Of a DNA stretch of 28,112 bases, positions 1 to 9,054 are shown piece after piece. Source of the DNA: Bacteroidota bacterium (GTDB taxonomy: Bacteria > Bacteroidota > Bacteroidia > Flavobacteriales > Flavobacteriaceae); NCBI GenBank assembly GCA_009937085.1, contig JAACDD010000093.1, positions 1 through 28,112 of the forward strand, given 5' to 3'. Positions within the stretch are counted from its first letter, which is position 1. Every line of letters starts with the position of its first letter. Below the pieces are notes generated by a model that was not told where the DNA came from, did not search any database, and was given only the letters and a program-made list of their open reading frames with translations. A program made the translations under genes and the position numbers.

Positions 1-3000
1 AAGCGTGCGCCTGAAAGTCCTTTTCCAAAGTAGTCATTGGCGTTCCCCGTAACTTCCATGTGAAGTCCTTTGGTGGCAAAACAGCCAAAACTTTGTCCTG
101 CAGCTCCAGTAAATAACAGCTTAAGCGTATCGGCTGGAAGCCCATCACGACCGTGTGTTTTAGAGATTTCATTACTCAATAATGCACCAACACTTCTGTC
201 GGTATTTTTGATGTCAAAATGCAGTGTTTGCGGCTCTTTCGAAATAATCGCTTTTTGCGCTTTTGACACAATATCCACGTCAAGTACGTTGTCAAGACCG
301 TGGTCTTGCTTAGACATATTTCGAACCGGAACGTTTTCAGCAACATCAGGCTTGTATAAAATAGCAGATAAATCAATGCCCTGCGCTTTGTAGTGCTCAA
401 TGGCAGAGTTCATGTTTATCTTTTGGCTTTGTCCCACCATTTCGTCAACACTTCTAAAGCCAAGTTGTGCCATAATAGCGCGCATTTCTTCTGCCACAAA
501 GTGCATAAAGTTAATGACGTGCTCAGGCTTCCCTTTAAAGTTTTTACGTAGTTCTGGGTCTTGCGTTGCAATTCCAACAGGACATGTATTTAGGTGACAT
601 GCACGCATCATAATACAACCAGAAGCAACAAGCGGTGCAGTAGAGAAACCAAATTCCTCAGCCCCTAAAAGACACGCAATAGCAACATCACGTCCCGTTT
701 TCATTTGCCCATCACACTCCATAACGATACGTCCGCGGAGGTCGTTCATGACAAGTGTTTGTTGTGCTTCGGCAATACCAAGTTCCCAAGGCAATCCAGC
801 GTGTTTTAACGAAGTTAAAGGCGAAGCACCTGTACCACCGTCATAACCCGAAATTAAAATTACATCTGCTTTTGCTTTAGCAACACCAGCAGCAATGGTT
901 CCAACGCCTACTTCAGAAACGAGCTTTACATTAATTCGCGCTTCACGGTTGGCATTTTTCAGGTCATAAATAAGCTGTGCCAAATCCTCAATAGAATAAA
1001 TATCGTGGTGAGGTGGTGGCGAAATTAGCCCTACATACGGCGTAGAGTTTCGCACCGAGGCGATATATGGATTTACTTTTGCACCAGGAAGCTGACCGCC
1101 TTCTCCAGGCTTTGCTCCTTGTGCCATTTTAATTTGAATCTCGCGCGCATTTGTAAGGTAATGTGACGATACGCCAAACCTTCCCGATGCAACTTGCTTA
1201 ATAGCAGAATTACGCCATTCGCCATCTTCATCGCGAGTAAAGCGTCGTGGGTCTTCACCCCCTTCACCAGAGTTACTTTTACCTCCAATGCGGTTCATGG
1301 CTTTGGCTAAGTTTTCATGTGCTTCTTCGCTGATAGAACCCAAAGACATCGCTCCTGTTTTAAAGCGCTTTACAATAGCCGTCCACGGCTCAACTTCTTC
1401 AATTGGAATGGGATCTAAGTCGGTAAACTCAAACATGCCACGGAGGGTCATCAATTGTTTGGATTGATCGTTTACTAACGTTGAGTATTCTTCAAAAGTA
1501 TCGTAACTCCCTTTGTTGGTAGCGAGTTGCAGTTTGGCAATACTAGCGGGGTTTAGCATATGCGCTTCACCATTTCTACGCCAACGGTAGCTACCGCCAA
1601 TTTCTAAGTCTAAATCTTCGCCAGCAGCTTTTTCCCCGAAGGCAAAACTGTGACGTTTTGCAATTTCTTGCTCTACTTCCTTGAGTCCAATACCCTCAAT
1701 ACGCGTAGCGGTATTGCAGAAATAGGTGTTGATGAATTTCTTACTTAGTCCAAGCGCTTCAAAAATTTGTGCTCCACGGTACGAGTGCAACGTAGAAATA
1801 CCAATTTTATTCATCACTTTAACCAATCCTTTGGCAATGGCCTTGTTGAAATTTGCAATGGCATTTTCAGCAGAAAGTCCTTTGATAGCACCTGTTTCAA
1901 TTTGATGCTCAATGACTTCGTTTACCATATACGGGTTGATGGCACTTGCGCCATATCCAAACAACAGCGCAAAGTGGTGTGGTTCGCGGGGTTCCGCAGA
2001 TTCAATAATGATTCCAAAATTGGAACGCAAGCGATGTTTCATCATGCCGTGGTGTACGTGTGCACACGCCAACAACATAGGAATTGGTGCTTTTTCATCG
2101 CTTATCCCTCTATCTGAAAGAATAATAATATTGGATCCAGCCTCAACTTTTTTCTTAACATCCAAGAGCAAAGCATCTAAAGCACGCTCTAAGCCGTTGT
2201 TGCCCGACTGTACATCGTAAAGTGCAGAAACAGAACTTGTGCTAAAGTTTTCGTGTTCAATAAATTTAATCTTATCCAAATCTTCGTTAGAAATAATCGG
2301 GTTTTGGATGCGTAGTTTTTTGGCATGATCAGCAGTAACATCAAAAATATTGACGTCGCTTCCTACGGACATTGAAGTGTCTGTTACGATTTCCTCGCGA
2401 ATTCCATCAAGAGGTGGGTTTGTTACCTGAGCAAACAATTGTTTAAAGTAGTTGTAGAGTAACTGCGGCTTATTGGAAAGTACTGCCAAGGGCGTATCTG
2501 TTCCCATAGAACCAATTGCTTCTTTCCCCTGTGTACTCATCGGCGTAATCAGCGTTCTGATATCCTCTTCGGTATATCCAAAGGCTTGTAAACGCTTGAT
2601 ATAGGGCTCAACTTCAACAGAGGTTTTGTTACCTGTATATGGAACTTCTTTAAGCGGGAGTAAATTTTCTTTTAACCAATCGCCATAGGGGTGTTTGGCA
2701 GAAACTTTTTCTTTTACTTCACGATCTTCAATGATGCGACCTTCTTCCATGTCTACCAAGAACATACGTCCCGGCTCTAAACGTCCGTGTAGGGATACGT
2801 TAGCAGGATCGATATCAATTACACCTGTTTCAGAAGACATAACTACATAACCGTCTTTGGTTACCGTATAGCGCGATGGACGAAGTCCGTTTCGGTCTAA
2901 TAAAGCCCCAATGTATTTTCCGTCTGTAAAAGGTACAGATGCAGGTCCGTCCCACGGCTCCATGATACATGAATTATAAGCGTAAAAGTCTTTTTTGGCG

Positions 3001-3986
3001 GGGTCCATAGATTGATGTTTTTCCCAAGCTTCGGGTACCAGCATCATCATAACTTCAGGAAGTGAACGCCCTGAATGTAATAGCAATTCTACGACCATGT
3101 CCATGGAGGAAGAATCCGATTTTCCAGGCAATACAACTGGCGTGATATACTTCATGTCTTCCCCAAAAAAGTCGTTTGCAAAAAGCTCTTCGCGCGCTTT
3201 CATACGAATCACATTTCCTCGGTAGGTGTTTATTTCACCATTGTGACACATGTAGCGGAAGGGTTGTGCCAAATCCCAAGTTGGGAATGTATTGGTAGAA
3301 AAACGTTGATGTACAAGTGCCAATCGCGTAACTACTCGCGGATCTTTAAGGTCCATATAGAATCCTTCAATATCCTCAGGCATAAGTAATCCTTTGTATA
3401 TTACGGTACGAGTAGAAAAACTTGGCAAATAGAAATAACTACTTTCCGACATTTTGCTGGCATACACGCGGTGTTCGGCGCGCTTACGTGCAATAAAAGC
3501 TTTGGTGTTAAGTTGATCTTCGGTAAGTGAGCCTGTGGCATCTTTTACAAAAACCTGCTTGATGTTCGGTAGGGTTTGTTTTGCAATTCTCCCAACTACG
3601 TCAATGTTAACAGGAACATCACGCCATCCAATAATGCTAAGATTTTGTCTGCTAAGTTCCTCCTCAAAAACTTCGATGCAGTGTGTGCGTTGGTTTAATT
3701 TTTGCGGTAAAAATACCATACCAAGCGCATAAGTTTGCGGCTCGGGTACATTGAAAGAACAAACTTCACTTAAGTAGTCATGTGGGATATCAATGAGAAT
3801 TCCAGCACCATCTCCGGTTTTTCCATCGGCACTAACTGCGCCACGATGCTCCAATTTCACAAGAATATCTAAGGCCTTGTGAATGATATCATTTGTGCGT
3901 TTGCCTTCTAGGCTGCAAATAAAGCCGGCACCACAGTTGTCGTGCTCATTTTCTGGATGGTATAAACCTTGAGGATTAGGTAGCAT
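1..3986 (-). CDS. gltB: Glutamate synthase (NADPH) large subunit, C-terminus cut by window edge
   Basis: The large subunit of glutamate synthase makes two glutamates from glutamine and 2-oxoglutarate in the cytoplasm, normally with a GltD small subunit. Reading starts at the ATG at 3986-3984 (MLPNPQGLYHPENEHDNCGAG). Cys18, in a CGAGF context, is the expected glutaminase nucleophile exposed after a short propeptide is removed. LEHRGAVSADGKTGDGAG follows, as in class II amidotransferase domains. A C-x5-C-x4-C motif at residues 1124, 1130 and 1135 (nt 582-617) is the 3Fe-4S cluster site after the FMN barrel. The last visible residues (EVTGNANDYFGKGLSGAR) belong to the C-terminal beta-helix domain. 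About 1328 of the usual roughly 1500 residues are present. gltD, if linked, would lie beyond the left edge. The frame appears intact. Confidence 0.95.
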   Translation of the reverse strand, partial: MLPNPQGLYHPENEHDNCGAGFICSLEGKRTNDIIHKALDILVKLEHRGAVSADGKTGDGAGILIDIPHDYLSEVCSFNVPEPQTYALGMVFLPQKLNQRTHCIEVFEEELSRQNLSIIGWRDVPVNIDVVGRIAKQTLPNIKQVFVKDATGSLTEDQLNTKAFIARKRAEHRVYASKMSESSYFYLPSFSTRTVIYKGLLMPEDIEGFYMDLKDPRVVTRLALVHQRFSTNTFPTWDLAQPFRYMCHNGEINTYRGNVIRMKAREELFANDFFGEDMKYITPVVLPGKSDSSSMDMVVELLLHSGRSLPEVMMMLVPEAWEKHQSMDPAKKDFYAYNSCIMEPWDGPASVPFTDGKYIGALLDRNGLRPSRYTVTKDGYVVMSSETGVIDIDPANVSLHGRLEPGRMFLVDMEEGRIIEDREVKEKVSAKHPYGDWLKENLLPLKEVPYTGNKTSVEVEPYIKRLQAFGYTEEDIRTLITPMSTQGKEAIGSMGTDTPLAVLSNKPQLLYNYFKQLFAQVTNPPLDGIREEIVTDTSMSVGSDVNIFDVTADHAKKLRIQNPIISNEDLDKIKFIEHENFSTSSVSALYDVQSGNNGLERALDALLLDVKKKVEAGSNIIILSDRGISDEKAPIPMLLACAHVHHGMMKHRLRSNFGIIIESAEPREPHHFALLFGYGASAINPYMVNEVIEHQIETGAIKGLSAENAIANFNKAIAKGLVKVMNKIGISTLHSYRGAQIFEALGLSKKFINTYFCNTATRIEGIGLKEVEQEIAKRHSFAFGEKAAGEDLDLEIGGSYRWRRNGEAHMLNPASIAKLQLATNKGSYDTFEEYSTLVNDQSKQLMTLRGMFEFTDLDPIPIEEVEPWTAIVKRFKTGAMSLGSISEEAHENLAKAMNRIGGKSNSGEGGEDPRRFTRDEDGEWRNSAIKQVASGRFGVSSHYLTNAREIQIKMAQGAKPGEGGQLPGAKVNPYIASVRNSTPYVGLISPPPHHDIYSIEDLAQLIYDLKNANREARINVKLVSEVGVGTIAAGVAKAKADVILISGYDGGTGASPLTSLKHAGLPWELGIAEAQQTLVMNDLRGRIVMECDGQMKTGRDVAIACLLGAEEFGFSTAPLVASGCIMMRACHLNTCPVGIATQDPELRKNFKGKPEHVINFMHFVAEEMRAIMAQLGFRSVDEMVGQSQKINMNSAIEHYKAQGIDLSAILYKPDVAENVPVRNMSKQDHGLDNVLDVDIVSKAQKAIISKEPQTLHFDIKNTDRSVGALLSNEISKTHGRDGLPADTLKLLFTGAAGQSFGCFATKGLHMEVTGNANDYFGKGLSGAR

Positions 3987-3999
3987 ATTGAATTTTTCT

Positions 4000-4007
4000 C
4001 AAATATA
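4000..4007 (-). promoter_or_regulatory. Candidate -7 promoter box for gltB
   Basis: TATATTTG on the minus strand matches the Bacteroidota -7 consensus TAnnTTTG. It ends 13 bases before the gltB ATG, which would give a very short leader. I see no TTG at a suitable -33 distance, so this is only a candidate. Confidence 0.35.
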
Positions 4008-4082
4008 AATTTTGACTTTATATTATTTAAATAAGTATGTATTTTTATTATATGCAACTACTGTATTCCCAAAATCTAGTAT

Positions 4083-4099
4083 TAATATTATGAAAACGT
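4083..4099 (+). repeat. 17-bp direct repeat, copy 1
   Basis: TAATATTATGAAAACGT recurs at 4264-4280 with one mismatch (G for A near the end). The copies are 181 bases apart in the gltB-nhaD intergenic region. Each contains an ATGAAA that opens a frame of only three to eight codons, so neither encodes a real protein. Confidence 0.5.
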
Positions 4100-4146
4100 T
4101 AAATTCAAGGTATTAAAATTAACAAATAACAAATGCACTAATATTT

Positions 4147-4182
4147 TGATTTACACCCCTATTTTTTTAGGGGTGTAAATCA
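4147..4182. other. 15-bp perfect hairpin with T6 loop
   Basis: TGATTTACACCCCTA (4147-4161) and its exact reverse complement (4168-4182) flank a TTTTTT loop. This is the strongest secondary structure in the 371-bp region between the divergent gltB and nhaD starts. Neither strand has a clear T-run directly after the stem, and no gene ends here, so it is not an ordinary gene-end terminator. It could be a leader attenuator, the end of a small RNA, or a protein-binding site. Confidence 0.6.
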
Positions 4183-4199
4183 TTTTATGTATTAATTTT

Positions 4200-4215
4200 C
4201 AATGATGTATCATTG
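4200..4215. promoter_or_regulatory. Short dyad, operator-like
   Basis: CAATGAT-GT-ATCATTG is a perfect 7-bp inverted repeat with a 2-base centre, about 107 bases upstream of the nhaD -7 box. The size suits a dimeric regulator site, but that reading rests on symmetry alone. Confidence 0.3.
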
Positions 4216-4263
4216 TTTTGAGGGGGTTATAATCTTAAATATATAAAAATAATCCCATTAAGG

Positions 4264-4280
4264 TAATATTATGAAAGCGT
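4264..4280 (+). repeat. 17-bp direct repeat, copy 2
   Basis: TAATATTATGAAAGCGT is the second copy of the 17-mer at 4083-4099, with one mismatch. It lies 41 bases upstream of the candidate nhaD -7 box. Confidence 0.5.
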
Positions 4281-4321
4281 AATTACTTAAAAATCTTATT
4301 TTTCAAACCCTATTACATTGC

Positions 4322-4329
4322 TATATTTG
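4322..4329 (+). promoter_or_regulatory. Candidate -7 promoter box for nhaD-folC
   Basis: TATATTTG matches TAnnTTTG and lies 28 bases before the nhaD ATG. The expected -33 TTG is not evident at 17-21 bases upstream. Confidence 0.4.
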
Positions 4330-4357
4330 TTAATTCTAATATCACACACCAAATTGC

Positions 4358-5686
4358 ATGGAAACCATTATCCTCATTGTATTCTTTTTAGGTTATCTCT
4401 CCATAACCCTCGAACATAACCTCAAAATAGACAAACTTATCCCTGCCCTTGCCATGATGGCTATTTTATGGGCACTCATTGCACTCGGCCATCTTCCTGT
4501 TTTTGACGTAGATACAGTTTCTAAAAGTCTGCATGAAACTCATATAGATGAAATTCTACTTCATCATTTAGGTAAAACAGCAGAAATTTTAGTTTTCCTT
4601 TTGGGTGCCATGACCATTGTTGAAATCATTGACTATTTTGATGGATTTGCCACTATTAAAGGATTTATTCGAACGCGAAGCAAAGTCAAGTTGTTGTGGA
4701 TTTTTTCCATTTTGGCATTTATATTATCCGCTATTATTGACAACCTTACCGCCACAATTGTCCTTATAACGATATTGCAAAAAGTAGTTAAAGAACGCGA
4801 GACCAGGCTTTGGTTTGCAGGACTTATTATTGTGGCTGCAAATGCGGGTGGCGCTTGGTCGCCGATTGGTGATGTTACCACAACGATGTTGTGGATTGGT
4901 AAAAAAGTAACCACGCCAGAGCTTATAAAATATTTACTTATTCCTTCTTTGGTTTGTATGGTTGTGCCTACACTTATTGCGAGTCGCTACAAAGCCTTTA
5001 AAGGAAAAATAGATGCTGTAGAAGTCAGTGAGAATTCCAAAACGCGCTTTAGCGCCACCATGCTTTATTTAGGACTAGGCTCTATTTTATTTGTTCCTAT
5101 TTTTAAAACGGTAACGCATTTGCCCCCTTACGTTGGTATGATGCTTTCATTGGCGGTTGTAGCAGCTTTTGCAGAAATTTTCAGTAACACAAAATTTTCG
5201 ATGTCAACCATTGACTCCACATCTGATGCACACGGCTCACACAGTCCTGTTCACACTGCACTAACTAAAATTGAGTTACCTAGTATCTTCTTTTTCTTAG
5301 GAATTTTAATGGCGGTAGCCGCGTTAGAGTCGTTGGGTTTGTTGTTTAATTTTGCGCAAGATTTAACGGCTACATTTCCTAATATGGACGTTGTAGTGGC
5401 GTTGCTTGGTTCGGGTTCAGCCGTAATCGACAATGTTCCGCTTGTTGCTGCAAGTATGGGTATGTTTTCTCAGGGTATAGATGACCCGCTTTGGCACGCC
5501 ATTGCTTTTGCTGCAGGTACTGGCGGTAGTATGCTGATTTTTGGTTCTGCCGCTGGCGTAGTAGCTATGGGCATGGAAAAAATCAATTTTTTCTGGTACT
5601 TCAAGAAGATTTCACTGTTGGCATTTGTTGGTTTTGTAACAGGTTACATTACCTTTATGCTGTTACGCGATTACATATTTGTGTAA
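4358..5686 (+). CDS. nhaD: NhaD-type Na+/H+ antiporter
   Basis: This is a 442-residue inner-membrane protein, almost wholly hydrophobic with about a dozen likely helices, of the NhaD/ArsB ion transporter superfamily. NhaD proteins exchange cytoplasmic sodium (or lithium) for protons and support salt and alkali tolerance. Diagnostic segments are SAIIDNLTATIVL (residues 124-136), AGGAWSPIGDVTTTMLWIG (163-181), and a second half-site GSAVIDNVPLVAASMG (353-368). Asp128-Asn129 and Asp358-Asn359 are the paired buried polar residues expected in the two repeats. A His- and Ser-rich loop (about 280-300) breaks the hydrophobic pattern, as expected for a loop. The ATG start follows a candidate -7 box. 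The stop codon shares one base with the folC start (TAATG), so the two genes are probably co-transcribed and translationally coupled. Confidence 0.9.
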   Translation: METIILIVFFLGYLSITLEHNLKIDKLIPALAMMAILWALIALGHLPVFDVDTVSKSLHETHIDEILLHHLGKTAEILVFLLGAMTIVEIIDYFDGFATIKGFIRTRSKVKLLWIFSILAFILSAIIDNLTATIVLITILQKVVKERETRLWFAGLIIVAANAGGAWSPIGDVTTTMLWIGKKVTTPELIKYLLIPSLVCMVVPTLIASRYKAFKGKIDAVEVSENSKTRFSATMLYLGLGSILFVPIFKTVTHLPPYVGMMLSLAVVAAFAEIFSNTKFSMSTIDSTSDAHGSHSPVHTALTKIELPSIFFFLGILMAVAALESLGLLFNFAQDLTATFPNMDVVVALLGSGSAVIDNVPLVAASMGMFSQGIDDPLWHAIAFAAGTGGSMLIFGSAAGVVAMGMEKINFFWYFKKISLLAFVGFVTGYITFMLLRDYIFV

Positions 5687-6891
5687 TGGATTATGCGGCT
5701 ACGCTACAATGGCTGTATGCACAACTTCCCATGTATCAACGTGTGGGTGCCGCTGCACTCAATCCAAATTTAGACCGAATTACTGCGCTGGTTGCTCATT
5801 TGGATAACCCGCAGGCAAAATTTAAAAGCATACACGTTGCAGGAACAAATGGCAAAGGTTCCTCTTCTCATATGCTCGCAGCTGTTTTGCAAGAGGCCGG
5901 TTACTCTGTTGGACTTTACACTTCTCCACATTTGAAAGACTTTAGAGAGCGCATCCGAATAAACGGTACGCCAATAGCTGAAGAATTTATTGTCTCGTTT
6001 GTGCATAATAACAATGCATTTTTTGAAGCTGAAGCTTTTTCGTTTTTTGAAATGACGGTAGCACTTGCGTTTGATTATTTCGCTTCTCAACAAGTAGATG
6101 TGGCCGTGATTGAAGTAGGGTTAGGTGGACGATTTGATGCCACCAATGTGATTTCACCAGAAGCTTGTTTGATTACCAATATCAGTTTAGATCACCAGCA
6201 ATTTTTAGGAACTACCCGAGCCGAAATAGCACGAGAAAAAGCAGGAATTATAAAGCCGAAAACGCCTGTAGTTGTGGTGGAACACGATGCTGAGACCTTT
6301 CCCGTTTTTGAAGCAATAGCACAGCAAAAAAACGCTCCCCTGCATATTGCATCTCAGCAGAATTACAAAACCGATTTGTTAGGGGATTATCAAAAACAAA
6401 ACATCAACGGCTTGGTTTCGCTTGTTAAGGAATTGCCTCAATTCTCTATTTCAAAAGCAGCTATAAAAAGTGGTTTGCAAAACGTAGTTTCAAACACCGG
6501 TTTACGTGGGCGGTGGGAAATAATAGGCGAACAGCCCAAAATCATTGCAGATGTGGCACATAATCCAGCAGGGTTAAAAGCTGTTTTTGCTCAATTAAAG
6601 CATGAGCATTTTAAAGTCTTACATATTGTTTTTGGAGTAGTTGCAGATAAAAATTTAGATGCTATTCTAGCATTGTTACCCAAAAAAGCATATTACTATT
6701 TATGTGCAGCTGACGTGCCTAGAGCTATGCAGGTTACGGATTTGGCAGCCAAATTTAAGAAGGAAAACTTTAGTTTTAGTACCTATGCAAATGTGAAAAA
6801 TGCGCTAGCCGAAGCCAAAGCAACGGCAGCTAATGATGATTTAATATTTGTCGGTGGAAGTTTGTTTGTAGTGGCGGAAATACTGCCTTAA
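5686..6891 (+). CDS. folC: Folylpolyglutamate synthase / dihydrofolate synthase
   Basis: FolC adds glutamate to dihydropteroate and/or polyglutamylates folates in the cytoplasm, using ATP. The 401-residue product shows the Mur-ligase-type P-loop GTNGKGS (53-59), the folate-site segment TSPHLKDFRERIRING (79-94), EVGLGGRFDATN (143-154), ITNISLDHQQFLG (163-175), REKAGIIKP (183-191) and, in the C-terminal domain, GRWEI...ADVAHNPAG. Length is normal for the family. The start overlaps the nhaD stop by one base. There is no obvious functional link to a sodium antiporter, so the pairing is probably just compact packing. From sequence alone I cannot say whether it has both activities or only one. Confidence 0.93.
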   Translation: MDYAATLQWLYAQLPMYQRVGAAALNPNLDRITALVAHLDNPQAKFKSIHVAGTNGKGSSSHMLAAVLQEAGYSVGLYTSPHLKDFRERIRINGTPIAEEFIVSFVHNNNAFFEAEAFSFFEMTVALAFDYFASQQVDVAVIEVGLGGRFDATNVISPEACLITNISLDHQQFLGTTRAEIAREKAGIIKPKTPVVVVEHDAETFPVFEAIAQQKNAPLHIASQQNYKTDLLGDYQKQNINGLVSLVKELPQFSISKAAIKSGLQNVVSNTGLRGRWEIIGEQPKIIADVAHNPAGLKAVFAQLKHEHFKVLHIVFGVVADKNLDAILALLPKKAYYYLCAADVPRAMQVTDLAAKFKKENFSFSTYANVKNALAEAKATAANDDLIFVGGSLFVVAEILP

Positions 6892-6913
6892 AAAATTACG
6901 ACAAAAGTAATTT

Positions 6914-6940
6914 TTGAACGAATTGATTTTTATATATTTG
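6914..6940 (+). promoter_or_regulatory. Promoter of tRNA-Val
   Basis: A TTG (6914-6916), a 16-base spacer and TATATTTG (6933-6940) fit the Bacteroidota pattern TTG/TAnnTTTG. The -7 box ends 8 bases before the mature tRNA 5' end. The spacer is slightly short. Confidence 0.5.
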
Positions 6941-6948
6941 CAGCCCTC

Positions 6949-7023
6949 GGGCGCTTAGCTCAGTTGGTTCAGAGCACCTCGTTTACACCGAGGGGGTCGG
7001 GGGTTCGAATCCCTCAGCGCCCA
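6949..7023 (+). tRNA. tRNA-Val (anticodon UAC)
   Basis: A full cloverleaf can be drawn by eye. The acceptor stem is GGGCGCT/AGCGCCC, the D arm GCTC/GAGC, and the anticodon stem CCTCG/CGAGG around the loop TTTACAC (anticodon TAC). The T arm is GGGGG-TTCGAAT-CCCTC with one G-U pair, and the discriminator base is A. CCA is not encoded. It sits alone between folC and glmS with its own promoter and terminator. It reads GUA and other valine codons. The window also carries valS, the enzyme that charges it, 16 kb away. Confidence 0.95.
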
Positions 7024-7030
7024 CATCATT

Positions 7031-7061
7031 AAAATCCTGATGCATAGCATTGGGATTTTTT
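7031..7061 (+). terminator. Rho-independent terminator after tRNA-Val
   Basis: AAAATCCTGATGC (7031-7043) pairs with GCATTGGGATTTT (7047-7059) as a 13-bp stem with two G-U pairs and an ATA loop. It runs into TTTTTT at 7056-7061. It starts 8 bases after the tRNA 3' end. Confidence 0.75.
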
Positions 7062-7169
7062 AGTTTCAAAGAGAAGCTAATCTCCTCGAAACGAAGTTAA
7101 GTAGGTTGCTATGCCAAAAAACTGAAACTATTGTATTGGGAACGTTATCTCATCTTTTAATTAATACAA

Positions 7170-7177
7170 TATCTTTG
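7170..7177 (+). promoter_or_regulatory. Candidate -7 promoter box for glmS
   Basis: TATCTTTG matches TAnnTTTG and lies 32 bases before the glmS ATG. No clear -33 TTG is seen. I see no glmS ribozyme fold upstream; that element is typical of Firmicutes. Confidence 0.45.
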
Positions 7178-7209
7178 TAAAAATTTAGTTTTCACAAAAA
7201 GCAATAATT

Positions 7210-9054
7210 ATGTGTGGAATTGTAGGATACATTGGCCATAGAGATGCCTATCCCATTATTATCAAAGGACTAAAACGTCTTGAATATAGAGGATATGATA
7301 GCGCTGGAATTACACTTTTTGGGAATGAAACCCATCTTCTTAAAACCAAAGGGAAGGTTTCCGATTTAGAACAGCTTGTTACAAATCAAGAGATGAACGG
7401 AAACACATTAGGATTAGGGCATACGCGTTGGGCTACGCACGGAATTCCATCTAACCTAAACTCTCATCCGCATACCTCAAACTCTGGAAATATATCGATT
7501 GTTCACAACGGGATTATCGAAAATTACGCAAGCATAAAAAAGATTTTGATTGAAAATGGATTTACCTTTTCATCAGATACAGACACCGAAGTTTTGGTTA
7601 ATCTTATTGAATATGTCAAAACTTCTCAAAATGTTAAAATTGGACAAGCCGTACAGATTGCGCTTAATCAAGTGGTTGGTGCCTATGCCATTGCGGTATT
7701 TGATAACGAAAGACCAAACGAAGTTATCGTTGCCAAGCTTGGTAGCCCGTTAGCAATTGGTATTGGAAAAGACGAGTATTTTATTGCCTCAGACGCCTCT
7801 CCATTTATAGAATATACCAATAGAACCATTTATTTGGAAGACAATGAAATGGCGGTTATTTCTAGAAAAAAGGGATTTAAGATGTATTCAATTACGAGTG
7901 ATACCGCTGTAACTCCTAAGATTCAAGAGATTCAATTGTCGTTAGAAAAGATTGAAAAAGGTGGGTTTGATCATTTTATGCTGAAAGAAATTCACGAACA
8001 GCCAACAGCGATAACAGATACGTTTCGAGGACGTTTGTTTGTGGAAGATCAAAAAATAAATATTTCTGGTATTGAACAACACTTGGACGTTTTTCAACAA
8101 GCCGAACGTATCACTATTGTTGCCTGTGGTACGTCTTGGCATGCAGGTCTTGTGGCCGAGTACTTATTCGAAGATGCTGCACGGATCCCTGTTGAGGTAG
8201 AGTACGCCTCGGAGTTCCGATACCGTAATCCTGTTATAAACAAAGGGGATGTTGTTATCGCTATTTCACAATCTGGGGAAACTGCAGATACGCTAGCGGC
8301 AATTAAGCTTGCCAAAGAAAAGGGTGCCTTTGTGTTTGGTGTTTGTAACGTGGTAGGGTCGTCTATTGCTAGAGAAACCGACTCGGGTGCGTATACGCAC
8401 GCTGGTCCTGAAATTGGGGTAGCATCTACCAAAGCATTTACCACGCAACTCACTGTGATTACGATGATGGCACTGCGTTTAGGTCAACTAAAAGGAACTA
8501 TTGATAAAGATAATTTTAATAGAGTAGCTACACAATTGGTGTCGCTTCCAAGTCAAGTTCAAACGGTACTCAAATACGATGCATTAATCAAAAAAATTGC
8601 TGCCGCGTACAAAGACGCTACTAACTTTTTGTATTTGGGAAGGGGCTATAATTTCCCTGCGGCATTAGAGGGAGCACTTAAGCTAAAGGAAATCTCCTAT
8701 ATCCATGCTGAGGGCTATCCTGCTGCTGAAATGAAACACGGCCCTATTGCACTTATTGACGAAAACATGCCTGTAGTGGTTATTGCCACCAACAAGGGGC
8801 ATTATGAGAAAATCGTTAGTAATGTGCAAGAGATAAAATCTCGGAATGCTAAAATTATCTCAATAGTGACCAAAGGCGATGAAAGTGTAAAATTATTATC
8901 GGACCATGTGATTGAAATCCCTGAGGTTACCGAAGCCTTGGTGCCTATTTTAGCTTCTATTCCCCTTCAATTATTGTCGTATCATATTGCTGTAATGCGT
9001 GGGTGCAACGTGGACCAACCACGAAATTTAGCGAAGTCAGTGACGGTGGAGTAG
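7210..9054 (+). CDS. glmS: Glutamine-fructose-6-phosphate aminotransferase (isomerizing)
   Basis: GlmS makes glucosamine-6-phosphate from fructose-6-phosphate and glutamine, the first step toward UDP-GlcNAc for peptidoglycan and lipopolysaccharide. The protein is 614 residues, close to the E. coli enzyme. It opens MCGIVGYIG, so Cys2 becomes the N-terminal nucleophile after Met removal. LGHTRWATHG and the NGIIENY segment mark the glutaminase domain. The C-terminal half has two SIS sugar-isomerase domains: ACGTSWHAGL, SQSGETADT, STKAFTTQL, then GRGYNFPAALEGALKLKE with EGYPAAEMKHGP. It ends PRNLAKSVTVE, the typical tail. The downstream acetoacetyl-CoA synthetase starts about 80 bases later and could be co-transcribed. 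Confidence 0.97.
   Translation: MCGIVGYIGHRDAYPIIIKGLKRLEYRGYDSAGITLFGNETHLLKTKGKVSDLEQLVTNQEMNGNTLGLGHTRWATHGIPSNLNSHPHTSNSGNISIVHNGIIENYASIKKILIENGFTFSSDTDTEVLVNLIEYVKTSQNVKIGQAVQIALNQVVGAYAIAVFDNERPNEVIVAKLGSPLAIGIGKDEYFIASDASPFIEYTNRTIYLEDNEMAVISRKKGFKMYSITSDTAVTPKIQEIQLSLEKIEKGGFDHFMLKEIHEQPTAITDTFRGRLFVEDQKINISGIEQHLDVFQQAERITIVACGTSWHAGLVAEYLFEDAARIPVEVEYASEFRYRNPVINKGDVVIAISQSGETADTLAAIKLAKEKGAFVFGVCNVVGSSIARETDSGAYTHAGPEIGVASTKAFTTQLTVITMMALRLGQLKGTIDKDNFNRVATQLVSLPSQVQTVLKYDALIKKIAAAYKDATNFLYLGRGYNFPAALEGALKLKEISYIHAEGYPAAEMKHGPIALIDENMPVVVIATNKGHYEKIVSNVQEIKSRNAKIISIVTKGDESVKLLSDHVIEIPEVTEALVPILASIPLQLLSYHIAVMRGCNVDQPRNLAKSVTVE

Noticed and set aside
70..2220. Plus-strand and minus-strand open frames inside the gltB region, such as 70-393 and 1767-2117
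   Set aside because: They are antisense or out-of-frame shadows of the clear gltB frame and show no recognisable domain.
7042..7130. Pairs of complementary words (GCATAGCA/TGCTATGC and TAGTTTC/GAAACTA) after the tRNA terminator
   Set aside because: The segments are short and pair in crossed order; with no further support a pseudoknot or mobile remnant is not credible.
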